A stretch of DNA of 64,000 nucleotides from Candidatus Geothrix odensensis (GCA_016714685.1 JADKCH010000017.1:1-64000), one strand, 5' to 3'. Counted from the first letter of the stretch, positions 43,861-52,561 are shown. A program made the numbers and translations. Notes: a model not told the origin generated them from the letters alone.

Positions 43861-44022
43861 ATGACTGAACGCAAGCGGGGCGGTGGTTCCTACCTCATGG
43901 TGTTCGGCCTCATCGGCCTGCTCTTCATCGGCATCATGGTGGTGGCCTACCAGCTCTCGCGAAGGGCGAATCCCGTCATGCTCGACGACCAGGGACGTCC
44001 CCAGCCGACGTCTCGTTCATGA
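43861..44022 (+). CDS. very short CcoH-like membrane protein
   Basis: A 53-aa open frame with one helix (SYLMVFGLIGLLFIGIMVVAY) and a tail containing RRANPVMLDDQGRP. It lies between ccoG and ccoI, the exact place of ccoH/fixH, and its post-helix DD motif recalls the LVVDDYYKEG of CcoH. Normal CcoH is about 150 aa with a periplasmic domain, so only the membrane part remains. GAGGAAG precedes ATG 43861 and the stop overlaps ccoI by 4 nt, which supports expression. Confidence 0.75.
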   Translation: MTERKRGGGSYLMVFGLIGLLFIGIMVVAYQLSRRANPVMLDDQGRPQPTSRS

Positions 44023-46424
44023 CCGACAGCACCACCTGCGACCTCTGCGGCGCCGCCGCCACGAAACATCCCCAGGTCCAGGCCTTCCGGGGCCAGGCGA
44101 AGCGCTTCTGCTGCACTGGCTGCCTCAACGTCTACGCCATCCTCCTGGAGAGCGGCGCCATCGAGGCCGGCGTGGACCTCCGCAGCACGGACCTCTACCA
44201 GGAGAGCCTGCGCCTGGGCCTGCTGGGCCAGGGCGGGGAGGCCGCGCCGCCGGCGCTGCCGGAAGGCGCCGAAACCAAGGAGGCCCTCTACCAGCTCTCG
44301 GGCATGTGGTGCGCGGCCTGCGGCTGGGTGGTGGAGCACGCCCTGCGCCGGGAGGCTGGCGTGGTGTCCGCGGAGGTGCTGTTCACCTCGGACCTGCTCA
44401 AGGTGACCTATTGCCCCCAGATGCTTCCGCCGGGCACCGTTCCGGAGCGCGTGAAGTCCCTGGGCTACCGGGCGGCCGAGTTCGGCACCGAGATGGAGGG
44501 CGACCGCCGCGAGTGGCAGGACATGCTGCTGCGTCTGGGCATCGCCGGCGGCCTGTGGATGAACGTGATGCTGTTCAGCCTCGTCATCTACGCCAGCTAC
44601 TTCGAAGGCATCTCGCCCTGGGCCCAGCGGGCCGTGCCCTTCATCCTCATGGTCCTCACCCTGCCCGTGGTGCTCTACTCGGCCTGGCCCATCCACCGCA
44701 TCGCCTGGTTCGGCGTGAAGACCGGCCACCTCCGCATGGAGGCCCTCATCTCCACCGGCGTGCTGGCGGCCTTCGCCTACAGCTCGGCCCAGGCGATCCT
44801 GGGCGGCAGGCACTTCTACTTCGACACGGCCTGCGCCATCGTCACCTTGGTGCTCACGGGCAAGGCCCTCGAGCGCCACGCCAAGGATCGCAGCGCCCGG
44901 GCCATCGCCATGCTCCACCGCCTGCTGCCGAAGAAGGCGCGGCTGCGCGTCGACGGGCAGGAGCGCTTCGTGGCCATCGAGGCCCTGGAGCCCGGCACCC
45001 TGATCCTGGTGAAGCCCGGCGAGCGCATCCCCGCCGATGGCGTGGTGGTGGAGGGCCAGTCCACGGTGGACGAGTCCGTGGTCACCGGCGAATCGGATCC
45101 CCGGGCCAAGGCTCCTGGTGACGCCTTGATCTGCGGCAGCCTGAACATGGCCGGGGTGCTGGAGCTGCGCATCACCCGCTGCGGCGAGGATTCCACCCTG
45201 GCCCAGATCGTGAAATCCGTGCAGGCGGCCCTGGCGGGCAAGAGTCCACTCGAGCGCACGGTGGACCGCGTCTCCCGGATCTTCATCCCCGTGGTGCTGG
45301 CCCTGGCCGCGCTCACGGTGGTGGTGTGTCTCAGCCGGGGCCTCACGGGCACCGAGGCCATGCTGCGGGGCATCGCCGTGCTGGTCATCGCCTGCCCCTG
45401 CGCCCTGGGCATCGCCACGCCCCTGGCCACCACCGCCGCCATCGGCGCCGCCTCACGGCAGGGCATCATCATCCGCGACGCGCGGGTGCTGGAGACCTTC
45501 CGCAAGGTGGACCTGCTCATCCTCGACAAGACAGGCACCGTGACCGAGGGCGACTTCCGGGTGCGCCATGCCGAGCTGGACCACCTCGACCTGGTGGCGG
45601 CCCTGGAATCCTATTCCGAGCATCCCCTGGCCCATGCGGTGAGGCGGTACGCCGCGGACCTGGGGATCGATCGGCTCGATGCCTCCGGCATCGAGATAAG
45701 GGCAGGCCGGGGATTGATGGGGATGATCGCGGGCCATCGCGCGGCGGTGGGCAACCGCAGGCTGCTGGCCGAGGAGGGACTCGCCCTCTCGGCCGAACTC
45801 GAGGCCAAGGCCAGCGCCTGGGAAGCCGAGGGCCTCACGGTGGCGTTCGCCGCGGTGGATGGCATCGTCACAGGCGCCTTGGCTTTCGGGGATCGTCCGA
45901 GGGCGGAGGCCGCTTCGGTGATCGCCGAGCTGCGCGCCCGCGGGGTGCGCGTGGTGCTGCTCTCGGGCGATGCCCGGGCCACCACGGAGCGCATCGCCAA
46001 GGCCGTGGGCGTGGACGAGTTCCTGGGCGAGGTGTCGCCCGCGGAAAAGGCCGAGGCGGTGCGGCGCTTCCAGGCCCAGGGGAAGGTGGTGGCCATGGTG
46101 GGCGATGGCATCAACGACGCGCCGGCCCTGGCCGCGGCGGACCTGGGCATCGCCATGGGCTCCGGCGCGGACCTGGCCATGCATGCGGCGCCCGTGGTGC
46201 TCATGCGCGACTCGCTCACCCGCATCACCCGCGTCTTCCGCCTGGCCACGCTCACCCTGCGCGTGCTGAAGCAGAACCTGTTCTGGGCCTTCTTCTACAA
46301 CACCGCGGGCATCTCGCTCGCCATGGCCGGCGTGCTCAATCCCATCCTCGCCGCCGGCGCCATGGTGCTGTCCAGCCTCTCGGTCATCGGCAACTCCATG
46401 CGCCTGGGGCGCGACCGGACCTGA
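44019..46424 (+). CDS. ccoI: copper-translocating P-type ATPase CcoI (FixI)
   Basis: CcoI exports copper for insertion into cbb3 oxidase. The 801-aa protein has an N-terminal Cys-rich segment (CDLCG, RFCCTGCLNVY), a heavy-metal-associated domain with MWCAACGW, eight predicted helices with the metal site CPCALG, the phosphorylation loop DKTGTVTEG and the hinge motif MVGDGINDAPAL. The TGES-type actuator loop is VVTGESDP. The start ATG overlaps the stop of the CcoH-like gene. Confidence 0.95.
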   Translation: MTDSTTCDLCGAAATKHPQVQAFRGQAKRFCCTGCLNVYAILLESGAIEAGVDLRSTDLYQESLRLGLLGQGGEAAPPALPEGAETKEALYQLSGMWCAACGWVVEHALRREAGVVSAEVLFTSDLLKVTYCPQMLPPGTVPERVKSLGYRAAEFGTEMEGDRREWQDMLLRLGIAGGLWMNVMLFSLVIYASYFEGISPWAQRAVPFILMVLTLPVVLYSAWPIHRIAWFGVKTGHLRMEALISTGVLAAFAYSSAQAILGGRHFYFDTACAIVTLVLTGKALERHAKDRSARAIAMLHRLLPKKARLRVDGQERFVAIEALEPGTLILVKPGERIPADGVVVEGQSTVDESVVTGESDPRAKAPGDALICGSLNMAGVLELRITRCGEDSTLAQIVKSVQAALAGKSPLERTVDRVSRIFIPVVLALAALTVVVCLSRGLTGTEAMLRGIAVLVIACPCALGIATPLATTAAIGAASRQGIIIRDARVLETFRKVDLLILDKTGTVTEGDFRVRHAELDHLDLVAALESYSEHPLAHAVRRYAADLGIDRLDASGIEIRAGRGLMGMIAGHRAAVGNRRLLAEEGLALSAELEAKASAWEAEGLTVAFAAVDGIVTGALAFGDRPRAEAASVIAELRARGVRVVLLSGDARATTERIAKAVGVDEFLGEVSPAEKAEAVRRFQAQGKVVAMVGDGINDAPALAAADLGIAMGSGADLAMHAAPVVLMRDSLTRITRVFRLATLTLRVLKQNLFWAFFYNTAGISLAMAGVLNPILAAGAMVLSSLSVIGNSMRLGRDRT

Positions 46425-46484
46425 GGCAGAAACCAAAAGAGGGACCCTGAGGGCACAGAGAAAAGCTCAAGGGCCAGCCGGAGA

Positions 46485-46841
46485 TCACTCCAGGTGGACC
46501 CGCATCCCCTTCGAGCGGTCGTAGCGATCGAGAAAGATCTGGAGGAAGGCCAGCCGCTTCTCGATGTCCGTCTTCCACTGGTCGAGGTGCTCCCAGCCCG
46601 AGGGGGCGAGCGCGTAGACCTTCCGGGCCGGGCCGCGGGAGTTGGTGTCCCAGTGGAAGGTCACGTCGCCGGCCTCTTCCAGGGCCTGCAGCGTCCGGTA
46701 GGTGGCGCCGGGATCGGCCTTGTAGCCGGGAAGGGTCTCCTGGAGCGCCGAACGGATCGCGTGGCCATGCAGGGGGCCCTCCGTCAGCGCCAGCAGGATG
46801 AAGGCGGGAAGGTGGCGGGATTGTCGGCTGGAGGAGGGCAT
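46485..46841 (-). CDS. PadR-family transcriptional regulator
   Basis: A 118-aa winged-helix repressor: FILLALTEGPLHGHAI, YKADPGATYRTLQALEEAGDVTF and RKVYALAPSGWEHLDQW are the PadR wing and dimer motifs. ATG 46841 is chosen, with an in-frame GTG four codons upstream. It ends the three-gene unit formed with the two permease halves, and probably binds the inverted repeat at 47866-47902. It converges with ccoI. Confidence 0.9.
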   Translation of the reverse strand: MPSSSRQSRHLPAFILLALTEGPLHGHAIRSALQETLPGYKADPGATYRTLQALEEAGDVTFHWDTNSRGPARKVYALAPSGWEHLDQWKTDIEKRLAFLQIFLDRYDRSKGMRVHLE

Positions 46842-46845
46842 CGCG

Positions 46846-47376
46846 CTAGTCACCGGTGGCAGTGCGGGGGCCGGAGGTGGATCGGGACAGGAGCGCCTCC
46901 ATCAGGAACCCGCAAGCAATGATGCCCGGAAGCGTCAGAGCCAGCCTCAACAAGGCGAACCTGATCCCAAGGAAGCCGCTCTCCATCATGAGCATCGGGA
47001 GCTTGATGGTCGCCCAGGCGCCGAGGAAGATGACGAGGTTGGCGGTGCGGGCGCCCTTCTCCTGGAGCGTTGCCCCGATGGGGAAGGCCGCATAGATGGG
47101 GCCCGCGGCGCCGGTCCCCAGCAGCAGCGCCAGGAGGACTCCGCGCACGCCCGAGGTGCGTCCCAGGTTGCGCGCCACCACCTCCTTCGGCACCCAGGCG
47201 TCGAAGAGACCGATGAGGACGAGCACCGAGGGGACGATGAGCAGCACATCGACGAGTCCCTGGCCCCAGTTCCGCAGGGATTGGGCGGCCAGGCCCGGGC
47301 TGGGGATCCAGAGGGCCAGATGGACCGCCAGGACGATGACAGTCACCAGGAGCGGGCGCTTAAGGTCCGGCCTCAT
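46846..47376 (-). CDS. permease, C-terminal half (YraQ/DUF318-like)
   Basis: A 176-aa membrane protein with four to five helices. The segment VPKEVVARNLG, then LGTGAAGPIYAAFPIGATL and VIFLGAWATIKLPMLM, matches the YraQ/ArsP_1-type permease fold. Single-chain relatives are ~300-350 aa, so this is one half. The start overlaps the stop of the other half by 4 nt. The substrate is unknown; related proteins export arsenic compounds. Confidence 0.78.
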   Translation of the reverse strand: MRPDLKRPLLVTVIVLAVHLALWIPSPGLAAQSLRNWGQGLVDVLLIVPSVLVLIGLFDAWVPKEVVARNLGRTSGVRGVLLALLLGTGAAGPIYAAFPIGATLQEKGARTANLVIFLGAWATIKLPMLMMESGFLGIRFALLRLALTLPGIIACGFLMEALLSRSTSGPRTATGD

Positions 47377-47852
47377 AGCAGGCCTCCCATCAGCGCCCCG
47401 ACGAGCAGGGCCAGGGCCAGGCTCAGGGACTGCCGCAGGAGGGTGAACCGCCGCCCGAAGGCCTTGATCTCCATGGGCGCCGTGAGGGCCCCGACCATGG
47501 TCAGGGTCGTGATGAAGCTCGCGAGGGCAGGGAGGCTGGCTCCCATGCGGTGCAGTGAACCCGCCAGGGGGTAGGCCACCGGACCCGGGATGGTCATCAG
47601 GGCCCCCAGCCCCGCCAGGAGGAAGAATCCCAGTGCGCCGTGGGTGTGGAAGAGGGCGGCGACCCCCGCGGGCGGAACCGCGGCCATGGTCAGGCCCACG
47701 CCCGCCAGTACGGCCAGGAGCCCCGGCAGCAGGTTCAGGCCTGACCGGGCAGACGATTTCAGAGCCGTGCGGGTGCGGGCTCCGTCTTTGACAGCGGAGA
47801 GGGCCACCCCTCCCACGGCCGTCGCCAGAAGCAGGATGGGAAACAGGGCCAT
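47373..47852 (-). CDS. permease, N-terminal half (YraQ/DUF318-like)
   Basis: A 159-aa membrane protein with four helices (ALFPILLLATAVGGVALSAV, LLPGLLAVLAGVGLTMAAV, GFFLLAGLGALMTIPGPVAY, SLALALLVGALMGGLL) and the IPGPVAYPLAG motif typical of the permease core. The start ATG 47852 follows AAAGGAG; the longer frame to 47873 lies in the operator. It is the first gene of the PadR-controlled unit and presumably assembles with the half encoded next. Confidence 0.78.
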   Translation of the reverse strand: MALFPILLLATAVGGVALSAVKDGARTRTALKSSARSGLNLLPGLLAVLAGVGLTMAAVPPAGVAALFHTHGALGFFLLAGLGALMTIPGPVAYPLAGSLHRMGASLPALASFITTLTMVGALTAPMEIKAFGRRFTLLRQSLSLALALLVGALMGGLL

Positions 47853-47865
47853 GGAGTCTCCTTTC

Positions 47866-47902
47866 TGTGTCATCTAGATGTATTAATCATCTAGATGACA
47901 CA
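47866..47902. promoter_or_regulatory. perfect inverted-repeat operator, probable PadR site
   Basis: TGTGTCATCTAGATG and CATCTAGATGACACA form 15-bp perfect arms around TATTAAT. Each arm also contains the smaller palindrome CATCTAGATG. The site lies between the -10 region and the ribosome-binding site of the permease genes, the usual place for repression, and the same operon encodes a PadR regulator. Confidence 0.75.
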
Positions 47903-47930
47903 TGTTGAGTTTTCTTTCTGGCCTTGTCAA
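47902..47930 (-). promoter_or_regulatory. promoter of the permease-PadR operon
   Basis: On the minus strand a perfect TTGACA (47925-47930) and CAACAT (47902-47907) are 17 bases apart. The -10 touches the operator arm, so a bound repressor would block RNA polymerase. Confidence 0.5.
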
Positions 47931-48071
47931 CCCAGGTCCCCTGACCACTTCAACGCGTCATGGCGTATCTATTTATATATTAAAATTTATAAAACAAAAA
48001 AATGGCGACTGGCCAGGACAGGCCGATCCCAGGCGCCTGGGCGGCGCCTTCAGGTACTGGGGCCCTGCGGT

Positions 48072-48830
48072 TCAGCCCTGGCCCTGGACCCGGAGGAGCA
48101 TCACGGCCTGCCAGAGGATGTACCCGCCCATGGCCGCCACCAGGATACCGCCCACGCGCAGCAGGATGGCCTTCCAGGCCTGGCTGAGGCGGGTGCTGGC
48201 GAGGCCCAGGCCCAACAGCAGGGGCGCGTTGCCCAGGCCGAAGGCGGCCATGCCCGCGGCGCCCATCTTCCAGTCGCCGCCATCCAGGGTGCGCAGCAGC
48301 ATCATGTAGACGAGTCCGCAGGGAATCAGGCCCCAGAGCATGCCCAGCGCAGTGGGCAGGCTGCCCAGGGCGAGGCCCTTGCCCATGAGCTTCTGCAGGG
48401 GCGCGGGCAGCCTGAACTCCATGAAGGCGTCGGCCCGGTCCCCCAGGGCCATGGCCAGGCCCATGAGCAGCATGAGCACGCCCACGGCCAGCTTCACCCA
48501 GATCTGCCAGGGCCAGGCCTGGGCCGCGATGAGGGCCGCGCCACCGGGGCGGCAGCAGGCATGCATGTCCTGCACGGTCTGCAGGCGCGCGAAGCCGCCC
48601 AGGAAGCCGATGAGGCCGCCGAGGATGGCATAGGTCGTGACGCGGCCCAGCTGGAAGCGCAGATGCCGCGTCCAGGCCCGGCCGCCGTGCTTCGCCTGGC
48701 TCAGGCCAAAGGCGGCCACGATGGGGCCGCACATGCCCGCGCAGTGGCCCAGCGAGCCCAGCAGCCCCGCGATCCACATCACCACCAGCCAGGGCGCGGC
48801 GTGGGGATGGTTCAGCCAGGATTCGAGCAT
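48072..48830 (-). CDS. sulfite exporter TauE/SafE-family membrane protein
   Basis: A 252-aa protein with six or seven helices. The GSLGHCAGMCGP motif with two cysteines in the first helix, and GLIPCGLVYMM later, place it in the SafE/UreH-like branch often found beside cbb3 assembly genes and linked to copper or thiol transport. A short His/Cys patch (DMHACCRPG) adds further metal-binding potential. It lies 1.6 kb beyond ccoI on the opposite strand. The start overlaps the DUF4342 gene by 19 bp. Confidence 0.85.
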   Translation of the reverse strand: MLESWLNHPHAAPWLVVMWIAGLLGSLGHCAGMCGPIVAAFGLSQAKHGGRAWTRHLRFQLGRVTTYAILGGLIGFLGGFARLQTVQDMHACCRPGGAALIAAQAWPWQIWVKLAVGVLMLLMGLAMALGDRADAFMEFRLPAPLQKLMGKGLALGSLPTALGMLWGLIPCGLVYMMLLRTLDGGDWKMGAAGMAAFGLGNAPLLLGLGLASTRLSQAWKAILLRVGGILVAAMGGYILWQAVMLLRVQGQG

Positions 48831-49186
48831 GGCCCATGGTCCATCGAAGCCGGCCGGACCCGCAAGCGACCTGGATCACGGGTGGGTGCGACCGATCGTC
48901 GCAGGGAGGGACTTAGGGCGTCAGTCTCCGTCTTCTCCACCACGATCACCATGCGCGTGGCCACGGCGGCCAGGGCGCCCACGGCGGCGAAGACGGGCAG
49001 GAGGGCGGCCCCCACCAGGCCCAGGGTGAGCGGGATCTCGATGAGCGTCTTGCCCGCCTCGTTCTTCAGGATGATGCGGCGGATGTTCCCCTGGTGGATC
49101 AGATCCTTGATCTTGTCGAGGACCTTGCCGCCTTCCAGCTTGAATTCCTCGGTGCGGGTGCGGTCCTGGGTGGTGTCGTTCGTCAT
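48812..49186 (-). CDS. DUF4342 domain-containing protein
   Basis: A 124-aa protein with GGKVLDKIKDLIHQGNIRRI, then LKNEAGKTLIEIPLTLG and a hydrophobic segment, the DUF4342 pattern, which has no assigned function. The last ~35 residues are charged/Pro-rich and overlap the SafE-like start; they may be weakly constrained. It lies between the SafE-like and sensor-domain genes on the same strand and is 31 bp from the latter. Confidence 0.8.
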   Translation of the reverse strand: MTNDTTQDRTRTEEFKLEGGKVLDKIKDLIHQGNIRRIILKNEAGKTLIEIPLTLGLVGAALLPVFAAVGALAAVATRMVIVVEKTETDALSPSLRRSVAPTRDPGRLRVRPASMDHGPCSNPG

Positions 49187-49217
49187 GGTGTCTTCCTTTC
49201 TGCGATGAAGCTTCGGT

Positions 49218-49856
49218 TCAGGCCTGGACCAGCAGGTGCTTGGCCAGCCAGACCTGGAAGCGGCCCAGCAGCAGGGCCAGGTGGAAGGTGAGGGGGAGGA
49301 GGGCCAGGCCCGCCAGGCCGCAGAGGACGCCGGCCAGGTTGGGGTGGGTGATGATCCAGGTTCCGCCCAGGTCGAGACTGAGGGTGCCCGTGGCGTGGAA
49401 GAGGCGGGCGAAGGGCACCGCGACCAGAGACAGGCCCGTGGCGAGGAGGCTCACGAAGGTCGTGAAGTAGGCGATGCCCAGGGGCATCAGAAGCAGCAGG
49501 TAGAGGAGGCTGGTCCAGGTGCGGCGGTCCCCGAGGAGACCCTTCAAGCGCCCGAACCATCCCTCGCCAGCGGGGAACAGGGCCGGGCTAGCGGGGCCCT
49601 CGCCGCCCACCAGCGCCCTCAGCAGGTGGACCTCGGCCACGGAGAGGAGGCGGGCGCCCGCCAGGAAGGTGATCGCCACGGGGATGCCGACGATGAGGAT
49701 GGCCAGGCCCAGGCTCAGGGAGAGGCCCGTCACCGTGTAGGTGAAGGCCAGGATGCCCGTGGCCATGGACAGCAGGAGGTAGAGCAGGGTGGTGTAGGTC
49801 CGGCGCTGGGCCAGCGCCTCGAAGAAGCCTGGATGGGTGGCGGGCAGCAGGGACAT
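49218..49856 (-). CDS. membrane protein with putative sensor domain (PF13796-like)
   Basis: A 212-aa protein of two similar halves, each beginning RRTYTTLLYLLLSMATGI or RRTWTSLLYLLLLMPLGI, with four helices overall. This internal duplication and the helix pattern match the putative sensor domain found on some histidine kinases and PadR-linked membrane proteins. No kinase domain is present. It is upstream of the DUF4342 gene on the same strand, suggesting an operon. Confidence 0.72.
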   Translation of the reverse strand: MSLLPATHPGFFEALAQRRTYTTLLYLLLSMATGILAFTYTVTGLSLSLGLAILIVGIPVAITFLAGARLLSVAEVHLLRALVGGEGPASPALFPAGEGWFGRLKGLLGDRRTWTSLLYLLLLMPLGIAYFTTFVSLLATGLSLVAVPFARLFHATGTLSLDLGGTWIITHPNLAGVLCGLAGLALLPLTFHLALLLGRFQVWLAKHLLVQA

Positions 49857-49948
49857 GGAACCTCCGGAGCTGTTCCAGGCTACGGGGCGCTCTGGCTCCG
49901 GGCGGGGGCGTACCGGTGAACGATGGGGCCCGGCCGGTGAACCGTGGC

Positions 49949-51481
49949 TCAGCCCAGGGCCGGCACCCGCCAGAGGGCCAGCTCCTCGCCCAGGGTGGGT
50001 ACCGGCAGCAGGCCGTTCTCCACGGCGCCGTCATCGCTCTCCGGTTCGCAGAGGTAGACGGCGATGGCCCCGAGGGGCTGCTCGGTGGGCACCAGGGCCC
50101 AGCCCGGCGGCACGGCCCGGGGGCCACGGCGCCAGGAGACGGAGATGTCGCCCACGGCGGCGGCCTCCAGGATGGCGCGGCCCCCCTCGGAGCCCAGGCC
50201 CTCGGTGACCGGAACCTCCACCTCGAAGGTGCCCACGGCCTCCTGGAGGCTGAGGCCGTGCAGGCGCAGGTGGGCGGCCAGGGGCGCGGGCACCAGGTAG
50301 GCCGCCGGGCGCTCCACCACGGTGCTGCCCACGAAGCGGCCGAGGTGGGGCAGGGTGACGCTGGTGGGCGCGCCCTCCAGGGTGCGCGGCGTGCGGGTGA
50401 GGATCTCGACGGGCGCGTCGAAGCGCTCCAGGCCATAGCGGATGGCGATGCGCTCCCGGGGCGCCCGGCTGGTGGCCACGGTCTGCACCACCTCGTCACC
50501 ATGGGCCGCCACATGTTTGAGCGTCTCCAGCATGAACGCGTAGGCCGTGCGCACGCGCTCGGCGAAGGAGATGTAGGAATAGCACTCCAGCAGCAGGTCC
50601 ATGCGGCTGGTGAGGCCCCGGTAGTTGCTGCCGAAGCGCGGATGGTGCGGGTAGGTCATCCAGCCCTCGGCCACGGGGGCGCCGGGCTGGGCCTCCGCGC
50701 CCGCATCCAGCGCCCGCTCGTCTTCCACGAAGTTGCCGTACCAGCCCGCGTCCAGGCCGTGGTTGCGCTTCAGGGCCGCGGTGACCGGCGGCAGGAGCCG
50801 GTTCCGCATGTACTCGATGGGCTCGCCCCGCCCGCTCTCCACCGTGTGGGGGATGTCGTAGGTCATGGAGAAGCGGTGCACCGAGCCGTTGGTGGCGTGG
50901 TTGTCGATGGTGAGGTCCGGCGCCCAGGGCTGGCAGACGCGGGTCTGCAGCAGGCGCATCTCCTCGCCCTGCATCCGCAGGTAGTCGCGGTTCAGGTTGA
51001 TCTTGGCGGCGTTCACCCGGGTGCCCACGCCGCTGTCGGGGCCCAGCTGGCCGCTGAGCTTGGGCAGGTGCAGCTTGCGGTTGCCGGGGTCGATGGCGTC
51101 GTTGCCGTCGGGGTTGAAGAGGGGCACCACCACCAGGGTGAGGTCGGCGAGGAGCTGGTCCGCGTCCAGGCCCGGCCTGCCTTCCAGCAGGTCGCGCACC
51201 AGCATCAGGCAGCCCTCCTTGCCCTCCACCTCGCCCGCGTGGATGCCGCTGATGACCAGCACCACGGGCCGGTCCAGGGCCCGCGCCTCTTCAGGCGTCT
51301 TCACCCCGTGGGCGGACAGCACCAGCAGGGGCAGCTCCCGGCCCTGGGGACTCCGGCCGAAGCTGGTCACGTGCAGGCGCCGGTCGCCCTTGGCCTCGAG
51401 GCCGGCGATGAAGGCCATCACGTCCGCGTGGCGGCTGGTCTCCTCGTAGCGGGTGGCTTCGGCGCGGGTGAGCAGGGACAT
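49949..51481 (-). CDS. M14-family zinc carboxypeptidase
   Basis: A 510-aa M14 peptidase. The zinc motif is GIHAGEVEGKEG with FNPDGNDA and INLNRDYLR; the third ligand is in IDNHATNGS. A C-terminal extension is present. No signal peptide is evident, unlike the M14 protein at 24346-25842, so it may act in the cytoplasm. Upstream genes on the same strand are unrelated. Confidence 0.87.
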   Translation of the reverse strand: MSLLTRAEATRYEETSRHADVMAFIAGLEAKGDRRLHVTSFGRSPQGRELPLLVLSAHGVKTPEEARALDRPVVLVISGIHAGEVEGKEGCLMLVRDLLEGRPGLDADQLLADLTLVVVPLFNPDGNDAIDPGNRKLHLPKLSGQLGPDSGVGTRVNAAKINLNRDYLRMQGEEMRLLQTRVCQPWAPDLTIDNHATNGSVHRFSMTYDIPHTVESGRGEPIEYMRNRLLPPVTAALKRNHGLDAGWYGNFVEDERALDAGAEAQPGAPVAEGWMTYPHHPRFGSNYRGLTSRMDLLLECYSYISFAERVRTAYAFMLETLKHVAAHGDEVVQTVATSRAPRERIAIRYGLERFDAPVEILTRTPRTLEGAPTSVTLPHLGRFVGSTVVERPAAYLVPAPLAAHLRLHGLSLQEAVGTFEVEVPVTEGLGSEGGRAILEAAAVGDISVSWRRGPRAVPPGWALVPTEQPLGAIAVYLCEPESDDGAVENGLLPVPTLGEELALWRVPALG

Positions 51482-51509
51482 GGAGACTCCTTGGTGCGGC
51501 CGTCTGAGT

Positions 51510-51716
51510 CTACAGACTCCGCTTCAGCACTTCCTGGCCCATGTGGGACACCCGATAGCGGCCGATGGCCCGCTCGCGGATGAGGTCGTGGCGCTCCAGG
51601 TAGGCCAGATCCGCATCCGTGGCCCCGGCCTTCACCAGGTGGTCCCGCGCCACGTCCGGGTGCTTGGCCACCACCTGGAGGATGGTGAGCTGGCGGGCGG
51701 TGATGGGCTCGGCCAC
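51510..51716 (-). CDS. small winged-helix-like protein
   Basis: A 68-aa protein with ITARQLTILQVVAKHPDVA, then LAYLERHDLIRERAIGRYRVS, resembling a lone winged helix (possible transcription factor or toxin-system element). The start GTG 51716 has GAGGAG five bases upstream; an upstream TTG extends the frame without support. It is 15 bp downstream of the CHMI-like gene. Confidence 0.6.
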   Translation of the reverse strand: MAEPITARQLTILQVVAKHPDVARDHLVKAGATDADLAYLERHDLIRERAIGRYRVSHMGQEVLKRSL

Positions 51717-51730
51717 GGGGGCTCCTCGAA

Positions 51731-52096
51731 TCAATAGTTGATCTGGCGGCGGTAGCTGGCCCGGTGGATGTCCGTGATCTGCACCGTGAGGCTGCAGGTC
51801 ATCTGGGCGAAGGTTCGGGGGAAGCTCCGCCCCAGCACCGTCAGCAGGGCCTCGCTGAGCTCGGCCTTCACCTCGTCCGGGCGGCCGCTGAGGATCTGCA
51901 CGGTCAGGGTGACGAAGGCCTGGTCCGGCGCGCCGTCCCCGATGACGAAAATCCCGTGGCTCAGGAAGCGGCTCTTGATGTCCTCGGCCTTGAAGAGTCC
52001 CGTGGCCACCAGGGTGCCGTTGATCTCCCGCAGCAGGCCGGCCCAGTCGGGCTGGTCGAGGAGGTTGGCCGAGGCTTCGAGGAGGCAGTGGGGCAT
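51731..52096 (-). CDS. 5-carboxymethyl-2-hydroxymuconate isomerase-like tautomerase
   Basis: A 121-aa CHMI-family protein. It begins MPHCLLEASANL, so Pro would be N-terminal after Met removal and could act as the catalytic base of the tautomerase superfamily. LFKAEDIKSRFLSHGIFVIGDG is the family core (written in parts: LFKAEDIKSR, FLSHGIFVIG). CHMI works in homoprotocatechuate breakdown, but no other gene of that pathway is nearby, so the physiological role is uncertain. Confidence 0.85.
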   Translation of the reverse strand: MPHCLLEASANLLDQPDWAGLLREINGTLVATGLFKAEDIKSRFLSHGIFVIGDGAPDQAFVTLTVQILSGRPDEVKAELSEALLTVLGRSFPRTFAQMTCSLTVQITDIHRASYRRQINY

Positions 52097-52135
52097 GGGG
52101 GAACCTGGTCCGGTCGCGGAGGGTGGTAGGGGATG

Positions 52136-52426
52136 CTACCGCCGATGGTCGGGCTTGCGCTGGATCCCTTTCTTCGCTCCGCTTCCCCAGTAGCTGGTCT
52201 CCTCGGCGAAGCAGATGTTCTCCAGATCCGTCACCCGCTCCTGCAGGCAGGCCTGGGCATCGGTGATGGCCTGGTTGTAGATGGCGGGGCCGATCTCCTT
52301 CAGGCAGAAGCGCAGGAACGTGCCCGCGCCCAGCTCGCCGATGCTTTCGCCGTACTCCTCGGCCACGAAGCGCTGGATGGGGACGGCCAGCCGCTTTTCA
52401 GTGTCGGGGGAGAGCTTGATGTCCAT
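52136..52426 (-). CDS. DUF2164 family protein
   Basis: A 96-aa protein with IKLSPDTEKRLAVPIQRF, EEYGESIGELGAGTF and LKEIGPAIYNQAITDA, the DUF2164 pattern. Function is unknown. It is predicted soluble and lies just upstream of the CHMI-like gene on the same strand. Confidence 0.82.
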   Translation of the reverse strand: MDIKLSPDTEKRLAVPIQRFVAEEYGESIGELGAGTFLRFCLKEIGPAIYNQAITDAQACLQERVTDLENICFAEETSYWGSGAKKGIQRKPDHRR

Positions 52427-52561
52427 GGGGGCCTCGTATGGGCCTTCAGTCTGGCTGCGGTTGACCGGGGGGCGAAACGGTGGACTGGGCGCCGTTATTC
52501 CGGCCGGTGGGATGTGCCGGGGATTTCCGGAGGCCGCGCTTCGACCGGGGTAGAGTCAGAC

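Noticed and set aside
49912..49947. Direct repeat CCGGTGAACGATGG / CCGGTGAACCGTGG before the M14 stop region
   Set aside because: Short, imperfect and without context; no function can be argued.
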